A stretch of DNA of 64,000 nt. It comes from Actinoplanes subtropicus. GTDB lineage: Bacteria > Actinomycetota > Actinomycetes > Mycobacteriales > Micromonosporaceae. A program made the position numbers and the translations under genes. The stretch's first letter is position 1; every line of letters begins with the position of its first letter. The stretch is from assembly GCF_000721705.1 (NCBI RefSeq), contig NZ_JOJL01000027.1, positions 186,001 through 250,000 of the forward strand. Reading direction: 5' to 3'. The notes beneath the pieces are model-generated. The model had not been told where the DNA came from and ran no database searches. It was given only the letters and a program-made list of their open reading frames with translations. Below are positions 26,474-36,191 of this stretch, piece by piece.

Positions 26474-27424
26474 GTGACCATCACCGCCGACTACGAGACC
26501 GTCGAGGACCGGCCGGTCCGGCCGGTCGACCCCGACACCACCCGCGTCACCGAGCACGGCCACGCCCGGCCCGCCTGGCTCATGATGACGCCGTTCCTCG
26601 CGCTGTACCTGCTGTTCATCATCGGACCGTCGATCTACATGATGGTGATGAGCTTCTTCGACACCAGCCTCACCCGGCCGGGGCTCGGCGGCTTCGCCGG
26701 GTTCGGCAACTTCGCCGAGGCGCTCGGCAGCTCCGACTTCTGGTCGTCGATGTGGCACACCGTCTGGTTCACCATCCTCACCACGCCGCCGCTGGTCGTG
26801 CTGGCCTTCGTCTTCGCGCTGCTCGCCGACCGGGCCAGCCGCGGACGGTGGTTCTTCCGGCTCGCGTTCTTCCTGCCGTACATCCTGCCCTCGGCCGTGG
26901 TGGCGCTGATCTGGCTCTGGCTGTACACCCCGCAGCTCGGCCTGCTCAGCAAGATCGTGACCGGCCTGGGCCTCACCGAGCCGAACTGGCTCGGCGACCC
27001 GAGCCTGGCGATGTGGTCGCTGGCCTTCACGACCGTCTGGTGGACGCTCGGCTTCAACTTCGTGCTCTACCTGGCCGGCCTGCAGGACATCCCGCGGGAC
27101 CTGTACGAGGCGGCCGCGATGGACGGGGCGGCGCCGTGGCAGCAGATCCGGCGGATCACCATCCCGATGCTCCGCCGCACCACCTCACTGGTGATCGTGC
27201 TGCAGATCATCGCGTCGCTGAAGCTCTTCGACCAGCCGTACCTGATGACCAGCGGCGGCCCCAACTACGCCACCCGGCCCGCCCTCGAATACGTGTACGA
27301 CATGGGGTTCACCGACTTCCGCACCGGCTACGCCGCCGCGGTGTCGACGCTGTTCTTCATCCTCGTGCTCGCCGTGTCCGCCGTGTGGGTGTTCCTCACC
27401 CGCCGCCAGGAACAGGGGTTCTGA
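26474..27424 (+). CDS. sugar ABC transporter permease, MalF type
   Basis: The product is 316 aa with six predicted transmembrane helices (PFLALYLLFIIGPSIYMMVM, FFRLAFFLPYILPSAVVALI and so on). The EAA loop YEAAAMDGAAPWQQIRRITI contacts the ATPase. An N-terminal cytoplasmic extension of about 30 aa precedes the first helix. It follows the binding-protein gene by 13 bp and precedes the second permease by 1 bp. No ATPase gene accompanies it, as in other actinobacterial sugar importers that share an MsiK-type ATPase. Confidence 0.93.
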   Translation: MTITADYETVEDRPVRPVDPDTTRVTEHGHARPAWLMMTPFLALYLLFIIGPSIYMMVMSFFDTSLTRPGLGGFAGFGNFAEALGSSDFWSSMWHTVWFTILTTPPLVVLAFVFALLADRASRGRWFFRLAFFLPYILPSAVVALIWLWLYTPQLGLLSKIVTGLGLTEPNWLGDPSLAMWSLAFTTVWWTLGFNFVLYLAGLQDIPRDLYEAAAMDGAAPWQQIRRITIPMLRRTTSLVIVLQIIASLKLFDQPYLMTSGGPNYATRPALEYVYDMGFTDFRTGYAAAVSTLFFILVLAVSAVWVFLTRRQEQGF

Positions 27425-27425
27425 C

Positions 27426-28313
27426 ATGACCACGCTCGCCACCGGCACCGGGGTGCGCAAGGGCACGCGTACGGAAGTGACCCAGGCCGTGGTGGACCGC
27501 CGGCTGAAGGTGTTCAACGGGGTCTGCGTGGGGGTGCTGATCGCGTTCGCGCTGATCTGGCTGGTGCCCGTCCTGTGGGCGATCGACACCTCGCTCAAAC
27601 CCAACGCCGAGACCACCAGCACCACGTGGTGGATCGACCACCCCACGCTGGACTCGTACCGCACCCTTCTCGCCCAGGGCGACATCTGGAACTGGTACGC
27701 GTCGAGCTTCATCACCTCGCTGGCCACCGCGGCCGGCACCGTGCTCGTCGGCAGCATGGCCGCGTACGCGCTGTCCCGGATGCGCTTCCGCTACCGCTGG
27801 GTGGTGTTCTGGTTCATCCTGATCGGCATCATGATCCCGCAGCAGGCGCTGATCGTGCCGCAGTTCCGGGAGTTCGGCGCGCTGCACCTGCTGAACACGT
27901 ACTGGGCGGTGATCCTGCCGCAGATCCCGGCCGCGATCGCGGTGTTCATCTTCAAGCAGTTCTTCGACAACCTGCCGCGCGACCTCGACGAGGCGGCCCG
28001 GGTGGACGGCGCCGGATTCTTCCGTACGTACTGGCGGATCGTCCTGCCGCTGAGCCGGCCGGTGGTCGCCGCGGTGGCGATCTTCACGTTCGTGTGGAGC
28101 TGGAACAACCTGCTCTGGCCGCTGCTGGTGCTGTCGAACCCCAAGCTCATGACCATCCCGGTCGGCCTCGCGACCGTCCAGGGCAGCTACGGCATCCGGT
28201 ACGCGGACACCATGGCCTCCGCGGTCCTCGGCGCGCTGCCGCTCGTGCTGATCTTCCTGTTCTTCCAGCGCCGCATCGTCGAGGGCATCGCCGGCACCGG
28301 CCTGAAGGGGTGA
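27426..28313 (+). CDS. sugar ABC transporter permease, MalG type
   Basis: The product is 295 aa with six transmembrane helices and the EAA loop LDEAARVDGAGFFRTYWRIV in the expected late position. NTYWAVILPQIPAAIAVFIF and PLLVLSNPKLMTIPVGLA are typical MalG-type elements. It is co-transcribed with the preceding permease and the GH51 gene, which starts 4 bp after its stop. Confidence 0.93.
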   Translation: MTTLATGTGVRKGTRTEVTQAVVDRRLKVFNGVCVGVLIAFALIWLVPVLWAIDTSLKPNAETTSTTWWIDHPTLDSYRTLLAQGDIWNWYASSFITSLATAAGTVLVGSMAAYALSRMRFRYRWVVFWFILIGIMIPQQALIVPQFREFGALHLLNTYWAVILPQIPAAIAVFIFKQFFDNLPRDLDEAARVDGAGFFRTYWRIVLPLSRPVVAAVAIFTFVWSWNNLLWPLLVLSNPKLMTIPVGLATVQGSYGIRYADTMASAVLGALPLVLIFLFFQRRIVEGIAGTGLKG

Positions 28314-28317
28314 TCTC

Positions 28318-29826
28318 GTGCGGCACGCGTCGCTCGCCGTCGACCCGGCCCAGCGGGTGTCCGAGGTGGACCCGCGGCTCTACGGATCGTTCGTGGAACA
28401 CCTGGGCCGGTGCGTCTACACCGGGATCTACGAGCCCGGCCACCCCGAGGCCGACGAGGCCGGGTTCCGGCGCGACGTGGCCGGCCTGGTCCGCGAGCTC
28501 GGCGTGCCGCTGGTGCGCTATCCCGGCGGCAACTTCGTCTCCGGGTACGACTGGGAGGACGGCATCGGACCGCGCGAGCGGCGCCCCCGCCGGCTCGACC
28601 TGGCGTGGCGCTCGATCGAGACGAACCAGGTCGGCGTGGACGACTTCGTGCGCTGGTGCCGCGGGGTGGGCAGCGAGCCGATGATGGCGGTCAACCTCGG
28701 CACCCGGGGCCTGGACGCGGCGCGCCACCTGGTCGAGTACTGCAACCACCCGTCCGGCACGTACTGGTCCGACCTGCGGCGCGCGAACGGAACAGAGCAA
28801 CCGCATGACGTACGGCTGTGGTGCCTGGGCAACGAGATGGATGGCCCGTGGCAGATCGGCCACAAGACCGCGTACGAGTACGCCCGGCTGGCCGCCGAGA
28901 CCGCCAAGGCGATGCGCCGCGTCGACCCGCGCATCGAGTTGTCCGCGTGCGGCAGCTCCCACCAGCAGATGCCCACCTTCGGCGAGTGGGAGGCGACGGT
29001 CCTCGAGGAGACCTACGACCTGGTCGACTACGTCTCCCTGCACACCTACTACGAGCAGGCGGGCGACGACCGGGACAGCTTCCTCGCCCGCGCCGTGGAC
29101 CTCGGCCACTTCATCGACGCGGTGGTGTCGACCTGCGATCATGTACGCGCGAAGAACGGCCACCGCAAGCGGGTGAACCTGGCGGTCGACGAGTGGAACG
29201 TGTGGTACCAGAGCCGCTTCGCCGGCGAGGAGAACCTGGACTGGGCCGAGGCGCCCCGCCTGATCGAGGACACCTACTCGGTGACCGACGCGGTCGTGGT
29301 CGGCGACCTGCTCATCACCCTGCTCCGGCACGCCGACCGGGTGAAGATCGGCTGCCTGGCCCAGCTGGTCAACGTCATCGCCCCGATCCGCACCGAACCG
29401 GGCGGCCCGGCCTGGCGGCAGTCCACGTTCCACCCGTTCGCCCTGACCTCCCGATATGGCCGCGGCACGGTCCTGCGCACCGACCCGGTGGCGCCGACGC
29501 ACGAGACCGCGGCCCAGGGGGAAGTCCCGCTGCTGGCCACGGTGGCCCTGCACGACGACGAGTCCGGCGGCGTCACGCTGTTCGCCGTCAACCGGGACCA
29601 GCGGCAGGCCCTGACCTTGGACCTGGATTTGCGAGCCTGTCCCGGCCTGGTGACGGGAAAGCACGTCGCCGTCCACGACGACAACCCGGAGGCGACGAAC
29701 ACCACCGAGGAGCCGGACCGGGTCGCACCCCGCTCGCTCGAGGATGTCAAGGTGGCGGACGGGCGAGCGACCGTGCTCTTGCCGGCGATGTCCTGGAACA
29801 TGATCCGGCTACCGGGCGACCGCTGA
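28318..29826 (+). CDS. GH51 alpha-L-arabinofuranosidase
   Basis: The product is 502 aa, the normal length for GH51 intracellular enzymes, with no signal peptide. Family landmarks are LYGSFVEHLGRCVYTGIYEP, LVRYPGGNFVSGYDWEDGIG, acid/base Glu near 173 in CLGNEMDGPW and nucleophile Glu near 292 in AVDEWNVWY. It releases L-arabinofuranosyl residues from imported arabino-oligosaccharides, which fits the upstream importer and LacI regulator. The GTG start 28318 follows GGGGTGATC. It is the last gene of the operon; a strong inverted repeat lies about 60 bp downstream. Confidence 0.94.
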   Translation: MRHASLAVDPAQRVSEVDPRLYGSFVEHLGRCVYTGIYEPGHPEADEAGFRRDVAGLVRELGVPLVRYPGGNFVSGYDWEDGIGPRERRPRRLDLAWRSIETNQVGVDDFVRWCRGVGSEPMMAVNLGTRGLDAARHLVEYCNHPSGTYWSDLRRANGTEQPHDVRLWCLGNEMDGPWQIGHKTAYEYARLAAETAKAMRRVDPRIELSACGSSHQQMPTFGEWEATVLEETYDLVDYVSLHTYYEQAGDDRDSFLARAVDLGHFIDAVVSTCDHVRAKNGHRKRVNLAVDEWNVWYQSRFAGEENLDWAEAPRLIEDTYSVTDAVVVGDLLITLLRHADRVKIGCLAQLVNVIAPIRTEPGGPAWRQSTFHPFALTSRYGRGTVLRTDPVAPTHETAAQGEVPLLATVALHDDESGGVTLFAVNRDQRQALTLDLDLRACPGLVTGKHVAVHDDNPEATNTTEEPDRVAPRSLEDVKVADGRATVLLPAMSWNMIRLPGDR

Positions 29827-29884
29827 GGCCAGGCATCTTTCGCGCCCGAGGTGGGCGTTGGTGACCTGCGTGCTGTTCTGTGCC

Positions 29885-29928
29885 GGCTTGGTGGGTGGCC
29901 TGGGCTTGCCATGGCCACCCACCAAGCC
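29885..29928. terminator. 16-bp perfect inverted repeat between convergent operons
   Basis: GGCTTGGTGGGTGGCC (29885-29900) and its exact complement (29913-29928) are separated by 12 nt. It lies between the ends of the GH51 operon and the GH38 operon, which converge, so it is probably a bidirectional terminator, though without a U-tract. Its right arm is the start of the tandem repeat array. Confidence 0.6.
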
Positions 29929-30074
29929 CGACCGGCCGCACCAACAGCGACCACGCAGCCCCGGGCCATGGCAAGCCCCGGCCACCCACCAAGCCCGACC
30001 GCCCCCACCAACAGCGACCACGCAGCCCCGGGCCATGGCAAGCCCCGGCCACCCACCAGGCCCGACCGGCCGCC
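29921..30074. repeat. 67-bp tandem repeat (two full units plus a partial third)
   Basis: Units at 29921-29987 and 29988-30054 differ at about two positions. A third unit begins at 30055 and fades after about 20 bp. Each unit contains GGCCATGGCAAGCCCCGGCC, whose GGCCATGGCAAGCCC part is complementary to sequence just left of the array (29902-29916), so several alternative hairpins can form. The array lies between convergent genes and is noncoding. Confidence 0.85.
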
Positions 30075-30088
30075 CAGAGCAGAACTGG

Positions 30089-33000
30089 TTACCGGCATGG
30101 CGGGGCGACGGCCAGCGAGACCGAGGCGGTGTAGGCGACCTCGCCCATGCCGACCACGCGGGCGAGGGCCCACCAGCGGGCGCCCGGGCGGGCCTCCGCC
30201 GCGGCTCGCACGGTGAACCGCAGCGTGTGAGATTCGCCGGCGGCCAGCCGGTAGCCCTGGATCCACGGGTCCACGGCCAGGTCGTCGTGGGCGTCGGCCC
30301 ATGTTCCGTACGGGGAAAGCAGTTGGACCTCGCCGTGGACCGGGCCGGTGGCGAGGTTGCGCAGCCGTAGGGTCAGTGCGGTGCTGCCGCCCGGCGTCAC
30401 CCGCACGTCGGCCGGGCTCAGGATGGCGTCGATGGCTGGCGGTGAGCCCGCGTCGGTGTGCTGCGGCAGCGCGACCACGGCCACATCTTCCAGGAGCTGA
30501 CCGTACGGGTCGCGGATGCGGGCCGCCAGGTAGTGGTGGCCGGGCTCGCCGCCGGTGACGCGCAGGTCGAAGTGCTGGTGGCCGCCGGCGGGGAGGTCGT
30601 AGTCGAAGGGGCCGGCCGGCGAGACGCGGAGGCCGGGCGGGACGTCGAGGTCGACGCGGCCGCGGGCGGAGGAGGAAGAGGAGGAGGCGACGGTGATCCG
30701 CAGCGTCGCCGGGTCGATGTGGACGCTGACCGGGAGGTTGCCCAGTGGGGCGGGGCCCTTGTTGTGCAGCCAGTATCGGGTGGGTACGGGCTGGACGGGC
30801 TCGGTGGCGGGCTCGCCCGAGGAAGTGAGGGGCAGGCCGGGCCGGGCGACGACCGTGACCACGTCGGCGGGGGCCAGGTCGACCGTGACGTCCGGGCCGT
30901 CGGTGCCGACCGGTGGGCCGGGGCGCGGCTGTTCCAGAACATCCGCGGTGACCGGGCCGGTGAGGCCGCCGTGCAACCGGATCCGGGCCTCGACCGGCCG
31001 GCCATGCGGCTCGTAGAGGCGTACGGCGACGCGGTCCCCGTGCGGCTTGAGGGCGGTGAGCACGGCATCGGACGGCTCCACCGAGGCGAGGCCGGCGTGT
31101 GCGGGCAGGTCGCCGCCGCTCGCCGGGACCGGCTCGGCGATCAGGGGATGGTTGAGTTGCTGGCCGGCGCGGACGAAGCCGGCCCGGCGCCAGTCGCCCT
31201 CGCCGGCGATCAGGCTGTACCGGAAGGTGTGGCTCCAGTGCTGCAGGGCGAAGCCGGCGCCGTCGGGAGTGAACCGCTGCGGGCCGTCGATCCAGATGCC
31301 GCTCGGCCAGCCGGTGCAGGCGCGCATCAGGGAGAGGAACAGGCTGCCGTCCGGCGCGGCGACGAAGCCGGGCGTGCCGTGGTTGACCAGGGCGGCGGAA
31401 TAGCCGGCCCAGGCCGGCTCGGTGTCCTCCCCGAGGTCGCCGATCTCGACGACGGCGTCCGAGAGGTCGGCGATCAGCGCGTCCACGCCGTCCGCGGCGA
31501 CGATCAGGACCGGCAGGTCGCGGGGGCCGCGCAGGTCGGCGCCGGGGGTCCAGAGCTCGGCGCGGGGCTTGCGGGCGGGGACCAGGGTCCGGCCGGTACG
31601 GGCGAGCAGGTCCCGGTGCCCGGCGCCGGCCGAGTCGAGGACGGCGGTGGCGAAGGAGTTCTCGGCGCCGACCACCACCCGCACGTCCGGCAGGTTGGAG
31701 TCGGCGTCCAGGCTGCCGTACCGCGGGCCGCCGGGTTGGCCGGAGGTCGCGGTCACCCCCTGGCGGGCCAGGGCCACCAGCAGCGCCCGCGGGTCGCGCT
31801 CGCTGATCACCTCGGCGACGCCGATGGCGATCTGCCGTCCGCCGGTCCGCAGCCGTACGGTCGCGGAGAGCCCGGCCCAGGTGTGCGCGGGATTGTCCAG
31901 GGTCCACAGGTTTTCGGCGGCGTCCACCTCGGGGAAGCCGAACGAGCGTCCGATCGCGGCGAACCCCACCTCGGAGACCGGCAGCGCGCCGGGCAGGTCG
32001 AGGTCGAAGCGGACGCGCAGCAGCCGGTCCCGGCCGATCGAGCCGTCCACGTGGGTACGGAAGTCGATCCGGTCGGTGTCCCGCCACAGGATCACCTCGC
32101 GGGTGACCCGCAGCTGGTCGATCTCGGTGACCGCGACCAGGCGGTTCCCCGCCGGGCTGTACTCGGCCTGGACCGTGGCCGGCCGGTCCGCGAGGCCGCG
32201 CCCGGGGCCCTTGGGCAGCAGGTGCCAGGGTCCCTCGCCCCAGTGCGGGTGTTCCGCGTACTCGTCCTGGACCACGATCTCCGCGCCGAGGCCGCCGGGG
32301 CGCAGCAGATCCCGCCCGCTGCGCCGGTCGACGATCCGGGTCAGCGCGCCGCCCCGGCGAGGGTCGGCCTCGACCTCGAAGGCGTCGTTGCGGATGACGG
32401 TCTCCCCCATGGCGGGCCGCCAGCCGGGCACCGCGGCGGCCGCGTCCGCCTCGGTGACGTGCCAGGTGCGGTAGCCCAGGGCCGGCACGTCGCGGGCCGG
32501 CACCGACAGGGTGACCGCCGCGATGGTGCCGTCGGGGTGCCGGGCGACGCCCTCGGCGACCGCGGCGAGGGCGCAGCCCCGGTCGTCGGTCACCGCGACC
32601 GCGCGGGGGCCCGGCGCCGGGTAGTCGAGCCGGATCCGGGCGATGTCGTCGCGCGGCCAGGACAGGGTGTTGGCGACCAGCACCGCGCGGCCGGGGCCGG
32701 ACGTGTCGGCCCGGGCGGCGAGGGCGCCGATCGCCCGCCGGCGGGCCGTGGCGCCCAGCTCGTACGCCTCCCGCCAGCCCGCGAGCAGGTCGAGGTAGAC
32801 CTGGTCGGACTCGGTGCCGGTGACCGCGTCGTGGTGGGCGCCGTAGGCGAGCAGCCGCCACGCCTTGTCCAGCTGCTCGGCCGGGTAGCGGGCGCCCAGC
32901 AGCGCCGCCAGGGTGCCCAGCCGCTCGGCGTCGAGCACCAGCCCCTCGATCGCCCGCTGCGCCTGTTTGGTGTCGATGTAGGAGACGTCCTTGCCGGTGT

Positions 33001-34228
33001 AGACCGGGTTCATGTCCCGGGTCTGCGGCGGGAGCGCCGGGCGTTCCGCGCGGACCGCGGCGAAGAAGTCGCGGGGCAGGCCCATCACGAACCGCGGCCA
33101 CACGTAGCGCTTCGCCCATTCGCGGTGGATCTCGGTGCACCAGCGGGACGGGATGTTGTGGTCGTGCCCGACCGGCAGCAGCACGTTGCGCGTCGCCGCC
33201 ACCTTGCGCAGCTCGCGGAACTGGGCGTACGCCTCGGCGATGGCCTCTTCGAGAGTGTCCTTGCGTTCCAGGTCCCAGCCGGCCACGTAGTGGTTGGCCA
33301 GGTACGCGGTGGCCAGCCCGCGGCCGCTCGGCGAGATCCACTCGAACTCGCTGGGGAACTGCATGCGGGTGATGTCGCCGGTGTGCCGCTTGGCGCCGAT
33401 GTGGTGGAACGGGCCGCGCGCCCAGGCGCTGGAGGTGAGCCCGGCGTCGGCCATCAGCCCGGGGAACGCCGGGTCGTGCCCGAAGACGTCGAGCATCCAG
33501 GCGCTCTGCGGGTCGCCGCCGAGCACGTCCCGCTGGTAGCCGATGCCCAGGGCCGCGTTGCGGATGGTCGACTCGGGGTGGGTCAGGTTGGTGTTGGGCT
33601 CGTTGTACATGCCGCCGACCAGCTCGACCCGGCCCTCGCGCAGCATCCGCCGCAGGTCCGCCCGGTCCTCGACGAAGACGTCCCAGTACGGCTTGAGGTA
33701 GTCGATCTCGGCGAGCACGAACCGGTAGTCGTCGTCCGTGCGTGCCGCGTCCAGATGCGCGCGGACCAGGTCGAACGCGGTCCGGACGAACGGCGGGCGC
33801 AACCTGTCCGCGCCGGGCACGTCGGGCAGTTGCTGCCAGAGTTCGGTGAAGCCGCGCTGGGTGTTCCACCAGACCGGGTCGTAGTGGAAGTGCGAGATCA
33901 TCCACATGGTCCAGCCGGTGGCGGCGGCCCGCAGCGTGGCGTCGGCGCTGACCCGGCCGCCGTCGTGCTCGGCGATCACCGTGATCCGGTGGATCGAGCC
34001 CTCCGGCGCGGGAGCCGCCACGTGCACGCCGACCTCGACGACGCGCTGCTCGCCGGCGGTGAACGCGCCGGTGACCGCCGGTTCGGGGGTGCGGACGGCA
34101 GGACCTTCCACGCGTACGCGCAAGGGTGCGGAAGCCTGAGTGGCAGCGAGGGTGACCCGGACGACCTGCCGGGGTGCCGCGGCCGGCCCGAGGAAGAGAT
34201 CGGTGTCCTCGACGGCGGTGATTCTCAC
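30089..34228 (-). CDS. GH38 alpha-mannosidase with long C-terminal beta region
   Basis: The product is 1379 aa, longer than most GH38 enzymes (about 1000). Catalytic-zinc ligands appear in HFHYDPVWW (about 112-120), and the nucleophile Asp is in MLDVFGHDPAFP (about 245). HAPYDAV-type motifs are replaced by YGAHHDAVTG. The C-terminal about 400 residues are beta-sandwich, with poly-Ser (SSSSSSARG) and an NPCBM/NEW2-like immunoglobulin block, possibly a carbohydrate- or protein-binding extension. No signal peptide. GTG 34228 overlaps the stop of the oxidoreductase gene (GTGA). It is last in an import operon, so it likely trims imported mannosides in the cytoplasm. Confidence 0.9.
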   Translation of the reverse strand: MRITAVEDTDLFLGPAAAPRQVVRVTLAATQASAPLRVRVEGPAVRTPEPAVTGAFTAGEQRVVEVGVHVAAPAPEGSIHRITVIAEHDGGRVSADATLRAAATGWTMWMISHFHYDPVWWNTQRGFTELWQQLPDVPGADRLRPPFVRTAFDLVRAHLDAARTDDDYRFVLAEIDYLKPYWDVFVEDRADLRRMLREGRVELVGGMYNEPNTNLTHPESTIRNAALGIGYQRDVLGGDPQSAWMLDVFGHDPAFPGLMADAGLTSSAWARGPFHHIGAKRHTGDITRMQFPSEFEWISPSGRGLATAYLANHYVAGWDLERKDTLEEAIAEAYAQFRELRKVAATRNVLLPVGHDHNIPSRWCTEIHREWAKRYVWPRFVMGLPRDFFAAVRAERPALPPQTRDMNPVYTGKDVSYIDTKQAQRAIEGLVLDAERLGTLAALLGARYPAEQLDKAWRLLAYGAHHDAVTGTESDQVYLDLLAGWREAYELGATARRRAIGALAARADTSGPGRAVLVANTLSWPRDDIARIRLDYPAPGPRAVAVTDDRGCALAAVAEGVARHPDGTIAAVTLSVPARDVPALGYRTWHVTEADAAAAVPGWRPAMGETVIRNDAFEVEADPRRGGALTRIVDRRSGRDLLRPGGLGAEIVVQDEYAEHPHWGEGPWHLLPKGPGRGLADRPATVQAEYSPAGNRLVAVTEIDQLRVTREVILWRDTDRIDFRTHVDGSIGRDRLLRVRFDLDLPGALPVSEVGFAAIGRSFGFPEVDAAENLWTLDNPAHTWAGLSATVRLRTGGRQIAIGVAEVISERDPRALLVALARQGVTATSGQPGGPRYGSLDADSNLPDVRVVVGAENSFATAVLDSAGAGHRDLLARTGRTLVPARKPRAELWTPGADLRGPRDLPVLIVAADGVDALIADLSDAVVEIGDLGEDTEPAWAGYSAALVNHGTPGFVAAPDGSLFLSLMRACTGWPSGIWIDGPQRFTPDGAGFALQHWSHTFRYSLIAGEGDWRRAGFVRAGQQLNHPLIAEPVPASGGDLPAHAGLASVEPSDAVLTALKPHGDRVAVRLYEPHGRPVEARIRLHGGLTGPVTADVLEQPRPGPPVGTDGPDVTVDLAPADVVTVVARPGLPLTSSGEPATEPVQPVPTRYWLHNKGPAPLGNLPVSVHIDPATLRITVASSSSSSARGRVDLDVPPGLRVSPAGPFDYDLPAGGHQHFDLRVTGGEPGHHYLAARIRDPYGQLLEDVAVVALPQHTDAGSPPAIDAILSPADVRVTPGGSTALTLRLRNLATGPVHGEVQLLSPYGTWADAHDDLAVDPWIQGYRLAAGESHTLRFTVRAAAEARPGARWWALARVVGMGEVAYTASVSLAVAPPCR

Positions 34229-35313
34229 GCGGTGTCCTCGGGGGTCCAGTCGAAGGGCTTGGCGGTGGCCCAGGCGGCGCCGGTCTCGCCGTAGAGAAGG
34301 CCGGAGCCGGCCGCCCGCCGGGTCAGTTCGGGCAGCCCGGTCAGGTCCCGCTGGGCCACCGGCACCGGCGCCGGTGAGTGCCGGACGGCCTCGGCGACCT
34401 CGGTGAAACCGCGGGTCTCGGCGAGCGGGACGAGCAGCCGTACGGCCGGATCGGCCAGGTGGGCGAGGAGGTTCTCCAGCAGATCGGTGTCCGGCCCTTC
34501 CTGGGTGTACGGCAGGACGGCGCTCCCCCGGGTGCCGTGCACGGTGATCACCGGCTCGGACTCCTCCTCCGCGCAGAGGGTGACCGCCACCGTGGCGGTG
34601 GTGCCGCGCGCGGTCACGATCCGGGCGCTCGCGGTGTCGTGCGCCTCGGCCGCCCGGGTGCGATAGGTGTCCAGTTCCACCCGCCGCACCGATTGGTCGC
34701 CGCCGGACCCGTCCAGGGTCACGGCGAGGGCGACCGCGTGCGCGAACGGGTTGGTCAGCGCGCCGTCGTTGACCACGGCGCCGCCCAGCTCGCGCCGGCC
34801 CGCCCAGCCGGAGCGCGCCCAGTACTCGGCCGGGCGCCACCACAGTCCGGTGCCGCCGATCGCCCGGATCTCGCCGAGGTCGCCGCGATCGATCCGGCGG
34901 CGCAGCTCGGCGACGGCGCCGGAGCCGAACGCCTGGAAGCCGACCTGGACCACCCGGCCGGTCTCGCGCTGGGCCCGTAGCAGCCGCTCCAGGCCGGCCA
35001 AGGTCGGCGCCGGCGGCTTCTCCAGCAGCAGGTGGGCACCGGCGCGCATGGCGGCCTCGGCCAGGTCGACGTGCGTGTGCACCGGAGTCACCAGGACGAC
35101 CAGGTCCGGTTCGACGGCTTCCAGCAGCGTCATAGCGTCGGGGGCGAAGGGGGCGTCGCCGAGCAGCGCCCGCTGACCGGGATCGAGCGGTTGCGGGTCG
35201 GCGACGCCGGCCAGCCGGAGCCGCCGGGCCGCGTGCAGCCGGGCGATCCGCTCCAGGTGGCCGCGCCCGTGCCCGTGGGCGCCGATCAGGACGACCCGCG
35301 GCAGGTACGCCAT
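34225..35313 (-). CDS. Gfo/Idh/MocA-family NAD(P)-dependent oxidoreductase
   Basis: The product is 362 aa. The N-terminal Rossmann fold reads RVVLIGAHGHGRGHLERIA with a modified glycine loop. The EKPP motif (HLLLEKPPAPTLAGLE) carries the conserved Lys-Pro of the family. LGGAVVNDGALTNPFAHAVA corresponds to the substrate-binding helix (usually GG-x3-D-x3-H). Family members oxidise sugars or inositols. It sits between the permeases and the GH38 gene, 4 nt after the permease stop and overlapping the GH38 start, so it probably processes the imported sugar. Confidence 0.9.
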   Translation of the reverse strand: MAYLPRVVLIGAHGHGRGHLERIARLHAARRLRLAGVADPQPLDPGQRALLGDAPFAPDAMTLLEAVEPDLVVLVTPVHTHVDLAEAAMRAGAHLLLEKPPAPTLAGLERLLRAQRETGRVVQVGFQAFGSGAVAELRRRIDRGDLGEIRAIGGTGLWWRPAEYWARSGWAGRRELGGAVVNDGALTNPFAHAVALAVTLDGSGGDQSVRRVELDTYRTRAAEAHDTASARIVTARGTTATVAVTLCAEEESEPVITVHGTRGSAVLPYTQEGPDTDLLENLLAHLADPAVRLLVPLAETRGFTEVAEAVRHSPAPVPVAQRDLTGLPELTRRAAGSGLLYGETGAAWATAKPFDWTPEDTA

Positions 35314-35317
35314 CCGC

Positions 35318-36190
35318 TCAGTCCTTGAGGCCGGCGTTGATGTCGGCGCTCATCACGTACTTCTGGAAGACCAGGTAGATCGCCACCAGTGGGATCATGG
35401 ACAGCACCGAGGCGCCCAGCAGGACCGACCAGTTCACGTTCTGCGCGCCGACGATGCTCGCCACGCCGATCTGCAGGGTGAACTGCCTGGGGTCGTTGAG
35501 GATGATCAGCGGCCAGAGGTAGTCGTTCCAGCGCCACTGGAACGAGACGATGGCGAGGGTCAGGATGATCGGCCGGGCCAGCGGCAGCATGATCCGCAGG
35601 AACGTCCGCATCTCGCCGGAGCCGTCGATGCGGGCGGCCTCCAGCAGGTCGTTCGGCACGGTGACGAAGAACTGGCGGAACATGAAGGTGCCGGTCGCGG
35701 TGATCACGGCGGGGACGACGACACCGCTGAGGCTGTTGTAAAGGCCGATGTTGCGGACGACGACGAACAGCGAGGGCAGCAGGGTCTCACCCGGCAGCAT
35801 CGTGGTCGCCAGGATGCAGGCGGCGAAGACCTTGAGCCACCAGTTCCGGTACTTGGCGAGGGCGTAGCCGGCGGCGGCGCTCGCGACGATGGTCAGGACG
35901 GTCGCCGCGACCGCCACGATCAGCGTGTTGACGAAGTACCGGGCGACGTCGAACTGGGACCAGGCCTGGGTGTAGCCCGACACCGTCCACTTCTTCGGGA
36001 AGAGCGTGAGCGGGTACGTGAAGAGGTCGCCCGCCGGCTTGAAGGAGCTCAGCACGAACCACAGGCCCGGGAAGCCGTAGACGGCGGCGAGCAGCCACAT
36101 GATCGAGCTCGTGCCGATCTTCCTCGGCAGGTCGCCCGTCCGGGCGGTCTTCCGCCGCCGCGGCACGGGCGGCTTGGTGGCCACGGCCAT
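35318..36190 (-). CDS. sugar ABC transporter permease, MalG type (mannoside operon)
   Basis: The product is 290 aa with six transmembrane helices and the EAA loop LLEAARIDGSGEMRTFLRIM. The C-terminal YLVFQKYVMSADINAGLKD is typical of this permease type. It starts 1 nt after the stop of the partner permease. Confidence 0.93.
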   Translation of the reverse strand: MAVATKPPVPRRRKTARTGDLPRKIGTSSIMWLLAAVYGFPGLWFVLSSFKPAGDLFTYPLTLFPKKWTVSGYTQAWSQFDVARYFVNTLIVAVAATVLTIVASAAAGYALAKYRNWWLKVFAACILATTMLPGETLLPSLFVVVRNIGLYNSLSGVVVPAVITATGTFMFRQFFVTVPNDLLEAARIDGSGEMRTFLRIMLPLARPIILTLAIVSFQWRWNDYLWPLIILNDPRQFTLQIGVASIVGAQNVNWSVLLGASVLSMIPLVAIYLVFQKYVMSADINAGLKD

Positions 36191-36191
36191 C

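Noticed and set aside
29921..30074. Tandem repeats considered as a CRISPR array
   Set aside because: Units are contiguous 67-bp copies with no unique spacers and no cas genes.
30458..34294. Long plus-strand frame across the GH38 gene
   Set aside because: Antisense shadow; the minus strand carries GH38 catalytic motifs.
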